The position numbers and the translations under genes were made by a program. The notes below the pieces were generated by a model. The model worked only from the letters and a program-made list of their open reading frames with translations, did no database searches and was not told where the DNA came from. 64,000 nt of DNA from a candidate division KSB1 bacterium. Its GTDB lineage: Bacteria > Zhuqueibacterota > Zhuqueibacteria > Zhuqueibacterales > Zhuqueibacteraceae. The first letter of the stretch is position 1. The number at the start of each line of letters is the position of its first letter. Below, piece by piece: positions 43,297 to 53,081 of this stretch. Where the stretch lies: positions 310,001 to 374,000 of the forward strand of contig JAPDPX010000006.1 of the NCBI GenBank assembly GCA_034506255.1, in the 5' to 3' direction.

Positions 43297-45617
43297 CTGT
43301 TTTCTTGCCACTGCCCCATGGCCAGGAGCTGCAGGGCCACTTGCTTGCCGTGCTCTCCCACCTCCAGCATCGGACCGACGCAGCTCGGACAACCGTCTTC
43401 ACAGCCGCACTGGCTCACCAGCTCGCGCGCTGCCGCCAGCAACTCTGCGTGCATGCCGAACAGGCGTTTACTGAAGCCCACGCCACCGGGGTGATTGTCA
43501 TAAATGAAAATCGTCGGGCGCTGGGTGAGCAGGGCACGCGCCATCGGCACGGCGCGAATATCTCGGCTGTCGCACAGCAGAAACACCGCCGCGACGCCAT
43601 GCAACGCATGCGCCGCGGCCTTCAGCCCGTCACCCAAAGTCGACTCCGCAAGCCCCAGGCGCTGCGCCATCTCCGCCGGCAATTCCCACCAATACGCCGT
43701 GGTGTGCATGCTGATCTCCGGCAATTCCACCGGGCCATAGCCAATGTTCTCGTGCGATCCAAACTTGAGCTTCTTGAATTTCGTCGTCTGGCAGTTGACG
43801 TTCACTTCGCCGTGCGCGATCTTCATGGCCCCGCCGTCCGCCGGTGCGCCGGCAGCCGTTCTCTCCTCGAACACTTCCAGCACATGAATGCTGGTATCGG
43901 TGTGGGCGTCGGTGTAGTAATCCACCGCCACCTGGCGAACATAGGCCTTGCGGCGCTCCCAATCCAGCTTGTCCACGTGATACTGCCGGCCCTCGTGAAT
44001 GTAGATGGCGTCGTCATGCAGCATGACCGGCGCATCGAGCAGGTTCACCTCGCCGATGACACGCTCGTTGTCGGTGGTGTCGATGATGATGACATTCTCC
44101 GGTGCCGCACTGCGCAGACTCACCGCCTCGGCGGGATAGGCGTCGGTCATCCAATGCCAGCGGCCCGCGCTGTGATGCAGCACCTTGTTCTCCTCGAGAT
44201 ACTCCAAAATCTCGGGCGTGGCATCGACGACGTTCCGGCCATGGCCGAACTTCTCGCCGTCTTGAAAGGGCAGTTCGAAGGCGGCGCATTTGAGATGGCT
44301 CATCAGGATGACGAGATTGTTGGGGTCGACGATGCCGGCCTCGGGCGGGCGTTCGAAGAAATAAGCGGGATGGTTGATCATGTATTGATCGAGCGGGCTG
44401 CTGGAGGCGATCATGATTGCGACCGCGGACTCGGAACGCCGGCCGGCGCGGCCCGCCTGCTGCCAGGCGCTCGCAATGCTGCCGGGATAACCCACCATCA
44501 CGCAGGCCGTAAGCTGGCCGATATCAATGCCAAGCTCCAGCGCGTTGGTGGACACCACTCCCAGCACCTCCCCGCTGCGCAGACCGGCCTCGATGGCGCG
44601 GCGCTCGGTGGGCAGATAACCGCCGCGATACCCCCGAATCAGCCGCGCCGGGCGCTGTTGCGCCGTCATCGCCTGCTTGAGATAGGTCACCAAAATTTCC
44701 ACGCGCAAGCGGCTGCGCGCGAACACGATGGTCTGAATGTTGTTGGCGAGAAACCGCATCGCCAGGCTGCGCGCTTCCTTCACCGACGAACGCCGGATGC
44801 CCAGCTCGCGATTGACCACCGGCGGGTTGTAGAGGATGAAATGCTTCTCCCCGCGCGGCGCGCCGTTGTTGTCCACCACTTCCACTTCCTGGGAGATGAT
44901 TTGCTCGGCCAGCTCTTTGGGATTGGCGATGGTGGCTGAGCAGCAAATGAACTGCGGCCGCGCGCCGTAAAAGTCCGCAATCCGCCGCAGCCGCCGGATC
45001 ACATTGGCGAGATGACTGCCGAAAACCCCGCGATAGTGGTGCAGCTCATCGATGACGACATAACGCAAATTCTCGAACAGCTTGATCCATTTGGTGTGAT
45101 GCGGCAGGATGCCCTGATGCAACATGTCGGGATTGGTGACCACAATATGGCCGGAGCTGCGGATCGCCTGGCGCGCCGACTGCGGGGTGTCGCCGTCGAA
45201 CGTGTAAGTCTTAAGGTCGAAACTGATCTGATCACCGAGCCGGGTGACAAGGTCATGCAGCTCGGCGACCTGATCTTGCGACAGGGCTTTGGTGGGAAAA
45301 AGATAAAGCGCGCGCGCCTGCGGGTCATTGAGCACGCGATGCAACACCGGAATGTTGTAACACAACGTCTTGCCGGAGGCGGTGGGCGTCACCACCACCA
45401 CATTTTTGCCCGCGGCGACCCTGGCAATTGCCTCGGCTTGATGGCTGTACAATCGCGTGATGCCGTGGCGTCGCAGTGCCTCGGCCAGAGCCGGAGGCAG
45501 CGCAGCCGGCAAATCGGCCCATTGCGCCGGCCGCGGTGGCAGCGTGCGCCAATGGGTGACGTTGCGCATGAAGTCCGGCTCGGCGCGCAACTGATCGAGA
45601 ACTTGCAGGAGGTTCAT
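43293..45617 (-). CDS. mrfA: MrfA/YprA-type DEAD-box helicase with DUF1998
   Basis: 774 residues. RecA-like domain 1: LYSHQAEAIARVAAGKNVVV, Walker A TPTASGKT at 77-84, DELHHYRG (Walker B), ICCSATIANPKELA. Domain 2 includes IVFARSRLRVEILV and the arginine-finger block QQAGRAGRRSESA. The C-terminus has the DUF1998 block IFIYDNHPGGVGFS and the zinc motif QCGCEDGCPSCVG (CxC-x4-CxxC pattern), which marks the MrfA family. MrfA acts with the MrfB nuclease in repair of mitomycin-type DNA damage in Bacillus. A YprB-like nuclease is at 2100 in this window, which may be its partner despite the distance. The start at 45617 is well placed. Confidence 0.9.
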   Translation of the reverse strand: MNLLQVLDQLRAEPDFMRNVTHWRTLPPRPAQWADLPAALPPALAEALRRHGITRLYSHQAEAIARVAAGKNVVVVTPTASGKTLCYNIPVLHRVLNDPQARALYLFPTKALSQDQVAELHDLVTRLGDQISFDLKTYTFDGDTPQSARQAIRSSGHIVVTNPDMLHQGILPHHTKWIKLFENLRYVVIDELHHYRGVFGSHLANVIRRLRRIADFYGARPQFICCSATIANPKELAEQIISQEVEVVDNNGAPRGEKHFILYNPPVVNRELGIRRSSVKEARSLAMRFLANNIQTIVFARSRLRVEILVTYLKQAMTAQQRPARLIRGYRGGYLPTERRAIEAGLRSGEVLGVVSTNALELGIDIGQLTACVMVGYPGSIASAWQQAGRAGRRSESAVAIMIASSSPLDQYMINHPAYFFERPPEAGIVDPNNLVILMSHLKCAAFELPFQDGEKFGHGRNVVDATPEILEYLEENKVLHHSAGRWHWMTDAYPAEAVSLRSAAPENVIIIDTTDNERVIGEVNLLDAPVMLHDDAIYIHEGRQYHVDKLDWERRKAYVRQVAVDYYTDAHTDTSIHVLEVFEERTAAGAPADGGAMKIAHGEVNVNCQTTKFKKLKFGSHENIGYGPVELPEISMHTTAYWWELPAEMAQRLGLAESTLGDGLKAAAHALHGVAAVFLLCDSRDIRAVPMARALLTQRPTIFIYDNHPGGVGFSKRLFGMHAELLAAARELVSQCGCEDGCPSCVGPMLEVGEHGKQVALQLLAMGQWQENS

Positions 45618-45822
45618 TGGAATTGCCGGATGCTTCAGACTCGTTGTACTCGGATTGGAATGTCAGGCCGCTCCTCCGGCGCTGTTTCTGCTAAACGCCG
45701 GGTTCCCTGAAAAATTTCAGGCGCGCGGCACCTCCCCACCGCCGGCGCGTGCAGCCCGCCCCAATGCCGGCCATCAGTCCCGCAACACCGGCGCGACTGA
45801 TGGCGGGATCCGTCATGGCTTC

Positions 45823-46671
45823 TCACTGCGCCTGCGCGCGCAAAACCTCGCTCAAACGATCGGGATAATTCGTGATGATCGCCTCGACGCCCAAAGCGAT
45901 CAGCCGCGTCATAAGGGCCTTGTCGTTGACTGTCCACACGTGCACCGCCTTGCCGGCAGTGCGGGCCTTGCGCATGAACTCCTCATTCACCAGGCTGTAA
46001 TGCGCACTCAAAACCTCAACCGGCGCGGTGAAAACCGTTTCGTGCAATTCGCGCGGCCCGAAAATGTAGCCCACCCGCAGCTCGGGCGCAAGCTGCTTGA
46101 TTTCGTCCGCCACCGCATGGCCGAAGGAGGTGATGAGACCATCCTGCACAAAATTTTCACGCCGGATCGTGTCCACCACCAATTGCGCGATGTTGCGTTC
46201 GTGGCCGTGCAATTTCACTTCAATATTCAGCTTGATTTTGCCGCGCACAAGCGCTATCGTCTGGGCCAGCGTCGGCAGCGGCTCGCCGGCAAACGCGGCA
46301 CTGAACCAGCGGCCGGCATCGAGCGTCTGCAATTCCGCTGCGCGCTTTTGCCAGAGCAGACCGCTGCCGTTGGTGGTGCGGCGGAGCGAATCGTCATGCA
46401 GCAGGACAAGCTGGTCATCGGCAGTTTGCTGCACGTCGATTTCCACCATCTGTGCCCCCATCGCCATCGCCAGACGAATCGCGGCCAGGGTGTTTTCCGG
46501 CGCGTGTCCGGAGGCCCCGCGATGGCCGCAGTTGATCACGCTTTGTGGAGTGATTGACATTTCCTTTTCCTGTGCCTGAAGGGTGACGGCCAGACCCGTA
46601 AGAATCGCCCACACCGCAGAAAGTGACGCAAGATGGCCGGCAGCCACGGACAGCAGATTCATGCGGAGCAT
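45823..46671 (-). CDS. Exported glycerophosphodiester phosphodiesterase
   Basis: 282 residues from the ATG at 46671, favoured by GGGGAG about 8 bases upstream; the open frame reaches 46707. A signal peptide (LASLSAVWAILTGLAVTLQA) puts it in the periplasm. Catalytic motifs: CGHRGASGHAPENT, VEIDVQQTADDQLVLLHDD, TTNGSG, LNIEVKLHG. The enzyme frees glycerol-3-phosphate from phospholipid head groups. It is divergent from the anchored unknown protein, with 48 bases between starts. Confidence 0.93.
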   Translation of the reverse strand: MLRMNLLSVAAGHLASLSAVWAILTGLAVTLQAQEKEMSITPQSVINCGHRGASGHAPENTLAAIRLAMAMGAQMVEIDVQQTADDQLVLLHDDSLRRTTNGSGLLWQKRAAELQTLDAGRWFSAAFAGEPLPTLAQTIALVRGKIKLNIEVKLHGHERNIAQLVVDTIRRENFVQDGLITSFGHAVADEIKQLAPELRVGYIFGPRELHETVFTAPVEVLSAHYSLVNEEFMRKARTAGKAVHVWTVNDKALMTRLIALGVEAIITNYPDRLSEVLRAQAQ

Positions 46672-46719
46672 GGCTGGTCTCCCCATCATTGTGTTTTCAT
46701 CCGGCAATTCCCCACGAAG

Positions 46720-48282
46720 ATGTCAAAGCGACTGCTGCAATCCGCCGCCCGCCTGTGCTTCGACCGCCGAATTATGACCTGGCCGTATACGCTTTTCCTT
46801 TCGGCGGGCTGTCATCTCACCGGCTTGCTGTTGCTCTCGTTGCTGCTGCGGCTGATGGGCCGGCCGGAAATGCCATTCCAGCCACTGCATTTCGAATTGA
46901 TCTCGCTTTCCGGCGAGACGGAAGATGCCGCCGCGCGGCAACCGGCGGCCGAGGTGCCACGCCGTTCCCGGCAGGAAGGAAAAACTGCGCGTCCGCGGTT
47001 TTCACCACCGGCAGCGCCGATGCCGTCGACGACGGCCGACAATCTACTTCAAAACGCGGACGTCCACAACAATTTTGTTACACTGCCGCCACTGCCCGGA
47101 AGAATCAAATATGCCGGAACCCCATTGCCCGGCCCCCTGCCCGCGCCCACTCCCGCTTCCCTGCCCCTGCCCGCGACCGAGCGCCATGCCCTCGCAAAAG
47201 CCGTATTGCGCTTGACCGCCAAATTCCCGCGCCGGGATTCCACCTACCTTGTCACTGCAGCAGGCCGCACCTACACCATGCGATGGCGCCAGCAGCCGGC
47301 GCAACATGCAATGGCGTTGGATGAAATACAGGTGGAGATTTCCCGCATAGAGCACGGCACAACGCTCACCACCGGCCTGCGCCTGCGCCGGCTGGCCTTC
47401 TCCCATTTTGCGCAATTCGTCGATTACTGGAATCCCGCCGTGGCGCTGCATGATGACGAGCTGGTGGGCCGCTTTCATTCCAACTCTTCCATCATCGTGA
47501 GTCGCAGCGGCCGTGCGCAACCCCGCTTTCGCGGCAAAGTCACCACCTCGGCTTTCGACATCAAGTCCGGCGATCCGCATGCTTTGCTCGACAAGGCCGC
47601 GGTTTTTCCGGCGGGCCTGGAGACCGGCGTCCCGCCTTTGCGTGTGCCCAAAAACGTGAGCCCGCCCGCCCTGCTGCCCGACAGTCTGGTGCAGCGTTTT
47701 GATCACGAAGTCTGGATCACCTTCGAACAGGGGGGAACTTTCTCCTGGCGCGACAGCGATCCCGCACACGCACCACAAACACGCCGCCTGCCGCGCGCCC
47801 TGTTTCTCATTTGCGGTGAGGGCAAAGCCTCGCTGCACTTGCAGGGTGTGGTGCAGGGCGTCGTCCTGGTTTGTGCTCAAAACAAAATCATCATCTCAGG
47901 CAACCTGGTGTATGCCACGCCGCGGGCAGAATTGTGGCGATCGGATGATTATCTCGGGTTGCTGAGTGACGGCGATATTGAAATCGCACCGCCGCACGTC
48001 ACCGGGCCTGGCGATCTCGCCATCCATGCCGCCCTGTTCGCAAAAAGTGCCTTTCGTGTGCGGGACTATCATCGCGGCGACGGCAGCGCCACCCTCTATT
48101 TGTTCGGCAGCCTGAGCGCCGGCACGCTCTCCGCCACGGAGCCGCGCTATGCCACCCGCATCGAATTCGACCCCCGCTTTGAAACCCGCCGGCCGCCCCA
48201 TTTCCCCATGACCGACCGCTATGAAATCGCGCAATGGGATGAGCGCTGGCGTTTCTCCGACGAGCCGGTGCCTTCGGAATGA
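46720..48282 (+). CDS. Membrane-anchored protein of unknown function (possible DUF4900-like)
   Basis: About 520 residues from the ATG at 46720 (46774 is the alternative; both have weak Shine-Dalgarno sites). One transmembrane segment (LFLSAGCHLTGLLLLSLLLR) near the start, then a Pro-rich linker to about 150. From about 180 on there is a beta-rich domain with ELVGRFHSNSSIIVSRSGRA and FRGKVTTSAFDIKSG, then GVPPLRVPKNV, similar in style to DUF4900-type proteins of pilus or surface systems. Later repeats (GVVQGVVLVCAQNKIIISGN) look like parallel beta structure. No catalytic motif is seen, so function is unknown. Confidence 0.6.
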   Translation: MSKRLLQSAARLCFDRRIMTWPYTLFLSAGCHLTGLLLLSLLLRLMGRPEMPFQPLHFELISLSGETEDAAARQPAAEVPRRSRQEGKTARPRFSPPAAPMPSTTADNLLQNADVHNNFVTLPPLPGRIKYAGTPLPGPLPAPTPASLPLPATERHALAKAVLRLTAKFPRRDSTYLVTAAGRTYTMRWRQQPAQHAMALDEIQVEISRIEHGTTLTTGLRLRRLAFSHFAQFVDYWNPAVALHDDELVGRFHSNSSIIVSRSGRAQPRFRGKVTTSAFDIKSGDPHALLDKAAVFPAGLETGVPPLRVPKNVSPPALLPDSLVQRFDHEVWITFEQGGTFSWRDSDPAHAPQTRRLPRALFLICGEGKASLHLQGVVQGVVLVCAQNKIIISGNLVYATPRAELWRSDDYLGLLSDGDIEIAPPHVTGPGDLAIHAALFAKSAFRVRDYHRGDGSATLYLFGSLSAGTLSATEPRYATRIEFDPRFETRRPPHFPMTDRYEIAQWDERWRFSDEPVPSE

Positions 48283-48366
48283 CAACCTGCCTGCGCTTCA
48301 ACTGGCGCAGCCTGGTTGTACAGCAGACACCACCGGCCACGCATTCCCCCAAAGAAAAGCGCCACT

Positions 48367-48403
48367 AAAAAAAACAGGCACCCCGTGGTGCACGGGGTAC
48401 CTG
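48367..48403 (-). terminator. Intrinsic terminator of the Oar-type receptor gene
   Basis: CAGGCACCCCGTG and CACGGGGTACCTG pair with one G-U mismatch. Eight A's next to it on the plus strand give U8 on the minus strand, about 80 bases past the stop at 48482. Confidence 0.88.
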
Positions 48404-48481
48404 CCTCTCAGCACGGTGACCCAAGCCGGCGAGTAACCACCCGCCGGTTGTGGTTGGTTTCAGCCCGCGCCGGCGCTGTCT

Positions 48482-51277
48482 TCAGTAAGACACGCGCAAG
48501 CCGAGCTGCATCTGGCGCGGAGCGTAGGCACCGGTCGGCTTGCCGAAGCTCAAAAGAGGATTGCCGGCAGCGTCGTACTTGCGGCCGGAATAGCCGGAGG
48601 CATTGAACCAGTTGAAGACATTGAAGGCCTCGAAAATCAATTCGGCCTGTGCCGGCGGCAGAATGAAGGATTTCGAGATGCGGAGATCAACCACCTTGTA
48701 CCAGGTGCGAAAAGTCGACGCCGGCAACTGGTTTCTCGCGCCGTTCGGCCAATCGTCGCTGAACAAGTTGTTCTTGTTCAAATCCCGGCCGTCAGTGACA
48801 TCAAACGGCCGCGGGCTGGCAACGGTGGCCAGGGTGCCGAGATTGAAACCAAAGGGCAAATTGAAACTGCCGGCCAGCACCAGGCGATGCCGCTCATCCG
48901 CATTGCTGCGTTGCATGCGGTAGCTGTTGATGTCAGTGTAACGCTGATCCGGCGAACCGTCGAGACTGGACTCGGCCCACGACAGGGTGTAGGAGGCCGA
49001 CAGCCGGGCTTTGGCAGTGCGATAGGCCAGATTGGTGAGGAAGCCGTGGAAGTGCGCCCGTGCGATGCTGCCCCACAAAATGACATCGCCAAAACGGCTG
49101 GAGATCACGCGCCGATTGAGGGCGGGGCTGAAATAGTTGGCGTTGAGGGAGGCATACAAACCACTGGCGCGCTGGTTGATGTAATCGATGTTGAGCGCCA
49201 GCCGGTCGGTGAGTTGACGCCCGAGGCCAAGCGAGAACTGGTTGATCTGCGGGGTGGACATCTTGTTGGCCAGCAGATTCATCGTGGGCGCCGAACTGCC
49301 GCCGCCCGAGGCCACCCGTTGCCGCAAGACCTCGGGATCCAGCGTGCCGGGATTGATGAACTGATACGTGCGCCAGAAAGCATCGCGTTTTTCAAAATAG
49401 GCGATGAAGTAGGCGGTGCGGTCGAAGGTGATGCCGTAGCCGCCGCGCAAAATCGTCCGCCCGTCGCCGCCCACGTCATAGTTGAAGGAGAAACGTGGCG
49501 CCAGGTTGTCGGTGTCGTTGCGGCGGTTGCCGGTGTTGATTGCGCCGGCCGGCAGGGCATTCACCAGCACCGTGCTGTCCGCCCACGGCAGGCGCTGCTT
49601 GTTGTTGAGCGTGTTGATCTCGACATCATAGCGCACGCCGAGATTCAGGGTCAGCCGCGGGGTGGGGTTCCACTGATCCTGCACATAAACACCCACCAGC
49701 GTACCCTTGTCATCGGTCTCGGCATCGCTGCCGTTGGGATCGAGCGGATGCAGCAAGCCGATGCCAATCGAGGCGGTGCGCGGCAGGGCACTGCTGTCGG
49801 TGGCGAAAGTGAATTCGGGATAGAGATAGCTGGGAAACCAGGGCGTCATGCTCACGCGCGTCACTTCGCCGCCGATCTTCAACAAATGCGGTCCCGCCAG
49901 ATCGTCCACTTTGACGGAGAATTTGTTGATCAGGCGGTAATGATCCTCCGCCACCTTGATGGGGAAGGTGCCGCGGCCCAGGCGGACGCTGGGATAGACG
50001 TAGGCCGGTCCGGTGTTGATGGTCGGCTCATGATGCCGCCAGCGCAGATACTGCACGCTCAGTTCGTTGAAGGCATTGTTGGAGGCCAGCCAGGTGTGTT
50101 TCAGCATCACGCTGTTGATATGGTACTTGCCGAAAATGCCGGCAGGCTCGGCAGCGGTGCCGCCGAAGAAGGTTTTGCTCTCGAGGTAGCGCGAGGACCA
50201 GATGAGATCGAGCGAGTGCGTGCTCACCGGCTGATAAGTCAGGCGTGCCACGCCGGTGTGATTTTTGTTGGGTGCGGAGAAAGTGCCGCGGTAGCGATCC
50301 CAAATGCCGGGGTTGAAGGCCGGCCGGCCCGGCACGACGTCGATGAAGTCGTTGGTGTTGTGCAGCTCATAGGAGCCGGCGAAGAACAGCTTGTCCTGCA
50401 TGAGCGGCCCGCTGAAGTTGAGGCCGACCTGCTGGCGGTTGAAATCCGGCTTTTTCTGCTCGAACGGGCCGCGGGCGTTGAGCTCGCGATCGCGGAAAAA
50501 CGAGAAGGCCTCGGCATGAAACTCATTGGTGCCGCGCCGGGTCAGGGCATTGATCACCCATGAGCCGCCGCGCGTGAATTCCGTGTCGAAGGGGGTGAGA
50601 ATCACGCGGAACTCCTCGATTGCCTCCTGCGGCAGCGGCGAGCCGGTTTGCGGGATGCCCACGATGTTGCCGTTGAACATGCTCTTCCACTCGGCGCCAT
50701 CGACATAGAAGTTGATGAAGCGCAGGTCGGGCAACGAGCCGGAGGAGGGCAGCGACCGTCCGGCGGTCGGCGCATAGGTACGAATGCCGGGCGCCAGTCC
50801 CGCCAGATTCAATGCGCTGCGTGAATTCAGCGGCAGGTTGACGATTTGATCCCGCACCACCGGGGTCGAGACATCGACGCGGGTCAATTCGAATTCCGCC
50901 ACCCGCTGTCCAATCACCTGCACCTCACCCAATTGCACGGCGTCCGAGACCAAAACAAAATCGAGCACCGGCCGCTGTCCGGTGAGAAAGCGGACATTTT
51001 CGCGCGTGGCGGTTTTGTAACCAATATGCTGGGCCTGCACCGTGTAGCTGCCCGGCGGAATGCCCAAAATCCGGTATCGTCCCTCCGCATCCGAACTGGC
51101 ACCGCGCACCAAACCGGTTGCCGCATTTTTCACCATGATGGCCGTTCCCGGCACAGCATTGTTTTCATTGTCCACCACTTTCCCCTCCAGGCTCACCGTG
51201 GTGACCTGCGCCACCACCGGAGCCAGCAACCCAATCACCATCAAAAAAGCCACCCCGAAATGGCAACTTCGTTTCAT
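48482..51277 (-). CDS. Oar-type TonB-dependent receptor with carboxypeptidase-regulatory domain
   Basis: 931 residues from the ATG at 51277, which has GAGGTGCC before it (the open frame starts at 51301). Signal peptide CHFGVAFLMVIGLLAPVVAQ. N-terminal beta-sandwich: SLEGKVVDNENNAVPGTAIM, ILGIPPGSYTVQAQHIGYKT. The plug has VGIPQTGSPLPQEAIEEFRV and ILTPFDTEFTRGGSWVINAL, the Oar style. A long barrel ends ...MQLGLRVSY with a terminal aromatic residue. Oar proteins are large outer-membrane transporters, some linked to protein secretion. A consensus promoter lies at 51765, leaving a leader of about 480 bases. No partner genes are adjacent. Confidence 0.88.
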   Translation of the reverse strand: MKRSCHFGVAFLMVIGLLAPVVAQVTTVSLEGKVVDNENNAVPGTAIMVKNAATGLVRGASSDAEGRYRILGIPPGSYTVQAQHIGYKTATRENVRFLTGQRPVLDFVLVSDAVQLGEVQVIGQRVAEFELTRVDVSTPVVRDQIVNLPLNSRSALNLAGLAPGIRTYAPTAGRSLPSSGSLPDLRFINFYVDGAEWKSMFNGNIVGIPQTGSPLPQEAIEEFRVILTPFDTEFTRGGSWVINALTRRGTNEFHAEAFSFFRDRELNARGPFEQKKPDFNRQQVGLNFSGPLMQDKLFFAGSYELHNTNDFIDVVPGRPAFNPGIWDRYRGTFSAPNKNHTGVARLTYQPVSTHSLDLIWSSRYLESKTFFGGTAAEPAGIFGKYHINSVMLKHTWLASNNAFNELSVQYLRWRHHEPTINTGPAYVYPSVRLGRGTFPIKVAEDHYRLINKFSVKVDDLAGPHLLKIGGEVTRVSMTPWFPSYLYPEFTFATDSSALPRTASIGIGLLHPLDPNGSDAETDDKGTLVGVYVQDQWNPTPRLTLNLGVRYDVEINTLNNKQRLPWADSTVLVNALPAGAINTGNRRNDTDNLAPRFSFNYDVGGDGRTILRGGYGITFDRTAYFIAYFEKRDAFWRTYQFINPGTLDPEVLRQRVASGGGSSAPTMNLLANKMSTPQINQFSLGLGRQLTDRLALNIDYINQRASGLYASLNANYFSPALNRRVISSRFGDVILWGSIARAHFHGFLTNLAYRTAKARLSASYTLSWAESSLDGSPDQRYTDINSYRMQRSNADERHRLVLAGSFNLPFGFNLGTLATVASPRPFDVTDGRDLNKNNLFSDDWPNGARNQLPASTFRTWYKVVDLRISKSFILPPAQAELIFEAFNVFNWFNASGYSGRKYDAAGNPLLSFGKPTGAYAPRQMQLGLRVSY

Positions 51278-51866
51278 AAGGCACCTCGCGATAAAATTCA
51301 TATACTCTCGCCCGTCACATGCAAAACAGGGTGGATTGAAAAATGAGACGGGACCATGCGCGACAAGCGTGGTACTTCACGGCATGACATCTCGGCAGAC
51401 AAGGAAGGAGGCGCGCGCCGGAGGGGCACGGACAGGGAGGATCGCAGCACCGCATTCGCCTAGCGCGGGACAATCAGCTTGTGCTGGCATGCGTTTCAAA
51501 TCTGCAGGACTGGTCATGGCTGCGGTGGCGCTCCGCCCGCCGGCCTCGGCGTGACCGCGGCATGCGCCACCATGATCAACTCATGGTCATCCTGAGGGGG
51601 AGAAAAAATATTCCTGTGAAGTGAACCGGGGTTTGCTGGAAGATGGTCACATCGCCCGCGCCCGCATCCGGCGTGCTGTTGGGCAGCGCACCAAACCGGC
51701 TGACAGGCGCCGGCAGAGGGCAATCGCGTTTACGATCAGACAAGTGGATTGGAATGCTGCCTGTATTATAACAGGCGACGGGGATTTGTCAAGAAGTTTT
51801 TTTCCGAGAGAGGGGCGGCATGAGGGCCGTCCCGGGTTGCACCAGCCACGCGCACACCGCCGGCAT
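51278..51866. other. Long leader and promoter region
   Basis: About 590 bases between the Oar-type receptor and the porin gene. Small frames on both strands lack domains. It contains a near-perfect promoter (51765-51792); the stretch down to 51277 would be transcribed as a long leader. Confidence 0.55.
51765..51792 (-). promoter_or_regulatory. Consensus sigma-70-type promoter of the Oar-type receptor
   Basis: On the minus strand TTGACA (51792-51787), a 16-base spacer and TATAAT (51770-51765), both hexamers perfect. A small hairpin GCCTGT/ACAGGC (51759-51776) overlaps the -10 and could be an operator. Confidence 0.78.
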
Positions 51867-53081
51867 TCAGAAATAAGTCGCCAGGCCGAATTGGATGTTG
51901 GCGGCATGCGAGAGATTGTTGAAGCGATCACGGCTCCACTGCCGCCAGCAGCTCAGGCGGATGACGGTGTCGGCCGTCGGGCGAAAGGCCAGACCGGCCG
52001 TGACCCGCGTGATGCTGTCGCCGATATTTTGCCCGGTTTTGTCGAAGGTGCCGTGATTGAGATCGAGATAGTCGCAGCGGCCAAAGGCAATCAAACCCGC
52101 CTCCGGCATGTTGAGCATGCGCCGCTGCAGCAGCGTGTAGTTGCCCTCCACATAAAAGCCACGCTGCCATTCCGCCAGCAAATCATCATCGGCATGATCC
52201 TGCGGCAGCTCGATTTGCGCCAGCGCCGCCTCGCCCCGCAGCAGCAGGCGCCGTTTGCGAAACTCCGCATCCACCGCGAGCAGGCGCAAACTGCGCGGCG
52301 CATCCACCCGCACACCTTCGCGCTGCCAGGTGTTGTACCGCCCGGTGTAGAGCGAGACGCCGAACTCGCCACCGAAGCGCGGATTGTATGCCAGCCGGCC
52401 GCTGAGTGCGGGCGAGCCGTTGTTGTCTTCCGCGAAAGCCGCGCCCGTCTTGCCGAGGGGAATGCGCGTGCCCTCCCCGCTGCCCAGCACCACGCCCTCG
52501 CCCAGACCGTTCACCGCATAGAGTTCGTAGGTGAAGCGATCATAGGCCGCCAGATAGAAGGCGCCGAAGAATCCCACGCCGACTTCCGACAAGGTTGCAG
52601 GAATGATCTCGGTGGAAACCAGCGGCCGGTCGATGACATTGTAGCGCGGGCTGTCGTGGGTGATATTGAAGCGTCCGATCGGCGACAGCAAAATGCCGGC
52701 GCGCAAATTCACCGGAGTGGCGAACAGGACATCGACGAGTGCGGTTTCCAGCGCGATCTCCTCGGTGCCGTGCTCGAACTCCAGCTCGGCGGTGAGCTTG
52801 ACCTGCGCGGAGACGGCGGAATACAGGAACACATTGAAGCGCCGCTGCTCCAGCGAGAAGCCTTCACTGATGCCGTCCACGCGGCGGTAGTTCGAGTTCA
52901 TCTCGGCGTAGCCGCCCAGGGCAGTATTGCCGCCGAGCTTGAGGATGTAGGGGCGATCATAAATGCCGCCGCGCTGGAACGGTGTCGGCAGGCTGTCAGC
53001 GGCAGAGGTTTGCGCGCCGGCCACAAACGCCGCGAGCGCGCTGGGCAAGAAAACCAAAAACGAGATTGACGAAGGTCTCAT
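51867..53081 (-). CDS. Outer-membrane porin-like barrel protein
   Basis: 404 residues. Signal peptide SFLVFLPSALAAFVAGAQ. The mature part runs in alternating strands typical of a 16-strand porin: LKLGGNTALGGYAEMNSNYR, RRFNVFLYSAVSAQVKLTAE, LVDVLFATPVNLRAGILLSP, IGRFNITHDSPRYN, and ends ...ANIQFGLATYF with a terminal Phe. It resembles phosphate-selective or OprO-like porins in layout, but ligand choice is not visible. Its ATG overlaps the stop of the Rieske gene (53078-53081), so the two are translated together. Confidence 0.78.
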   Translation of the reverse strand: MRPSSISFLVFLPSALAAFVAGAQTSAADSLPTPFQRGGIYDRPYILKLGGNTALGGYAEMNSNYRRVDGISEGFSLEQRRFNVFLYSAVSAQVKLTAELEFEHGTEEIALETALVDVLFATPVNLRAGILLSPIGRFNITHDSPRYNVIDRPLVSTEIIPATLSEVGVGFFGAFYLAAYDRFTYELYAVNGLGEGVVLGSGEGTRIPLGKTGAAFAEDNNGSPALSGRLAYNPRFGGEFGVSLYTGRYNTWQREGVRVDAPRSLRLLAVDAEFRKRRLLLRGEAALAQIELPQDHADDDLLAEWQRGFYVEGNYTLLQRRMLNMPEAGLIAFGRCDYLDLNHGTFDKTGQNIGDSITRVTAGLAFRPTADTVIRLSCWRQWSRDRFNNLSHAANIQFGLATYF

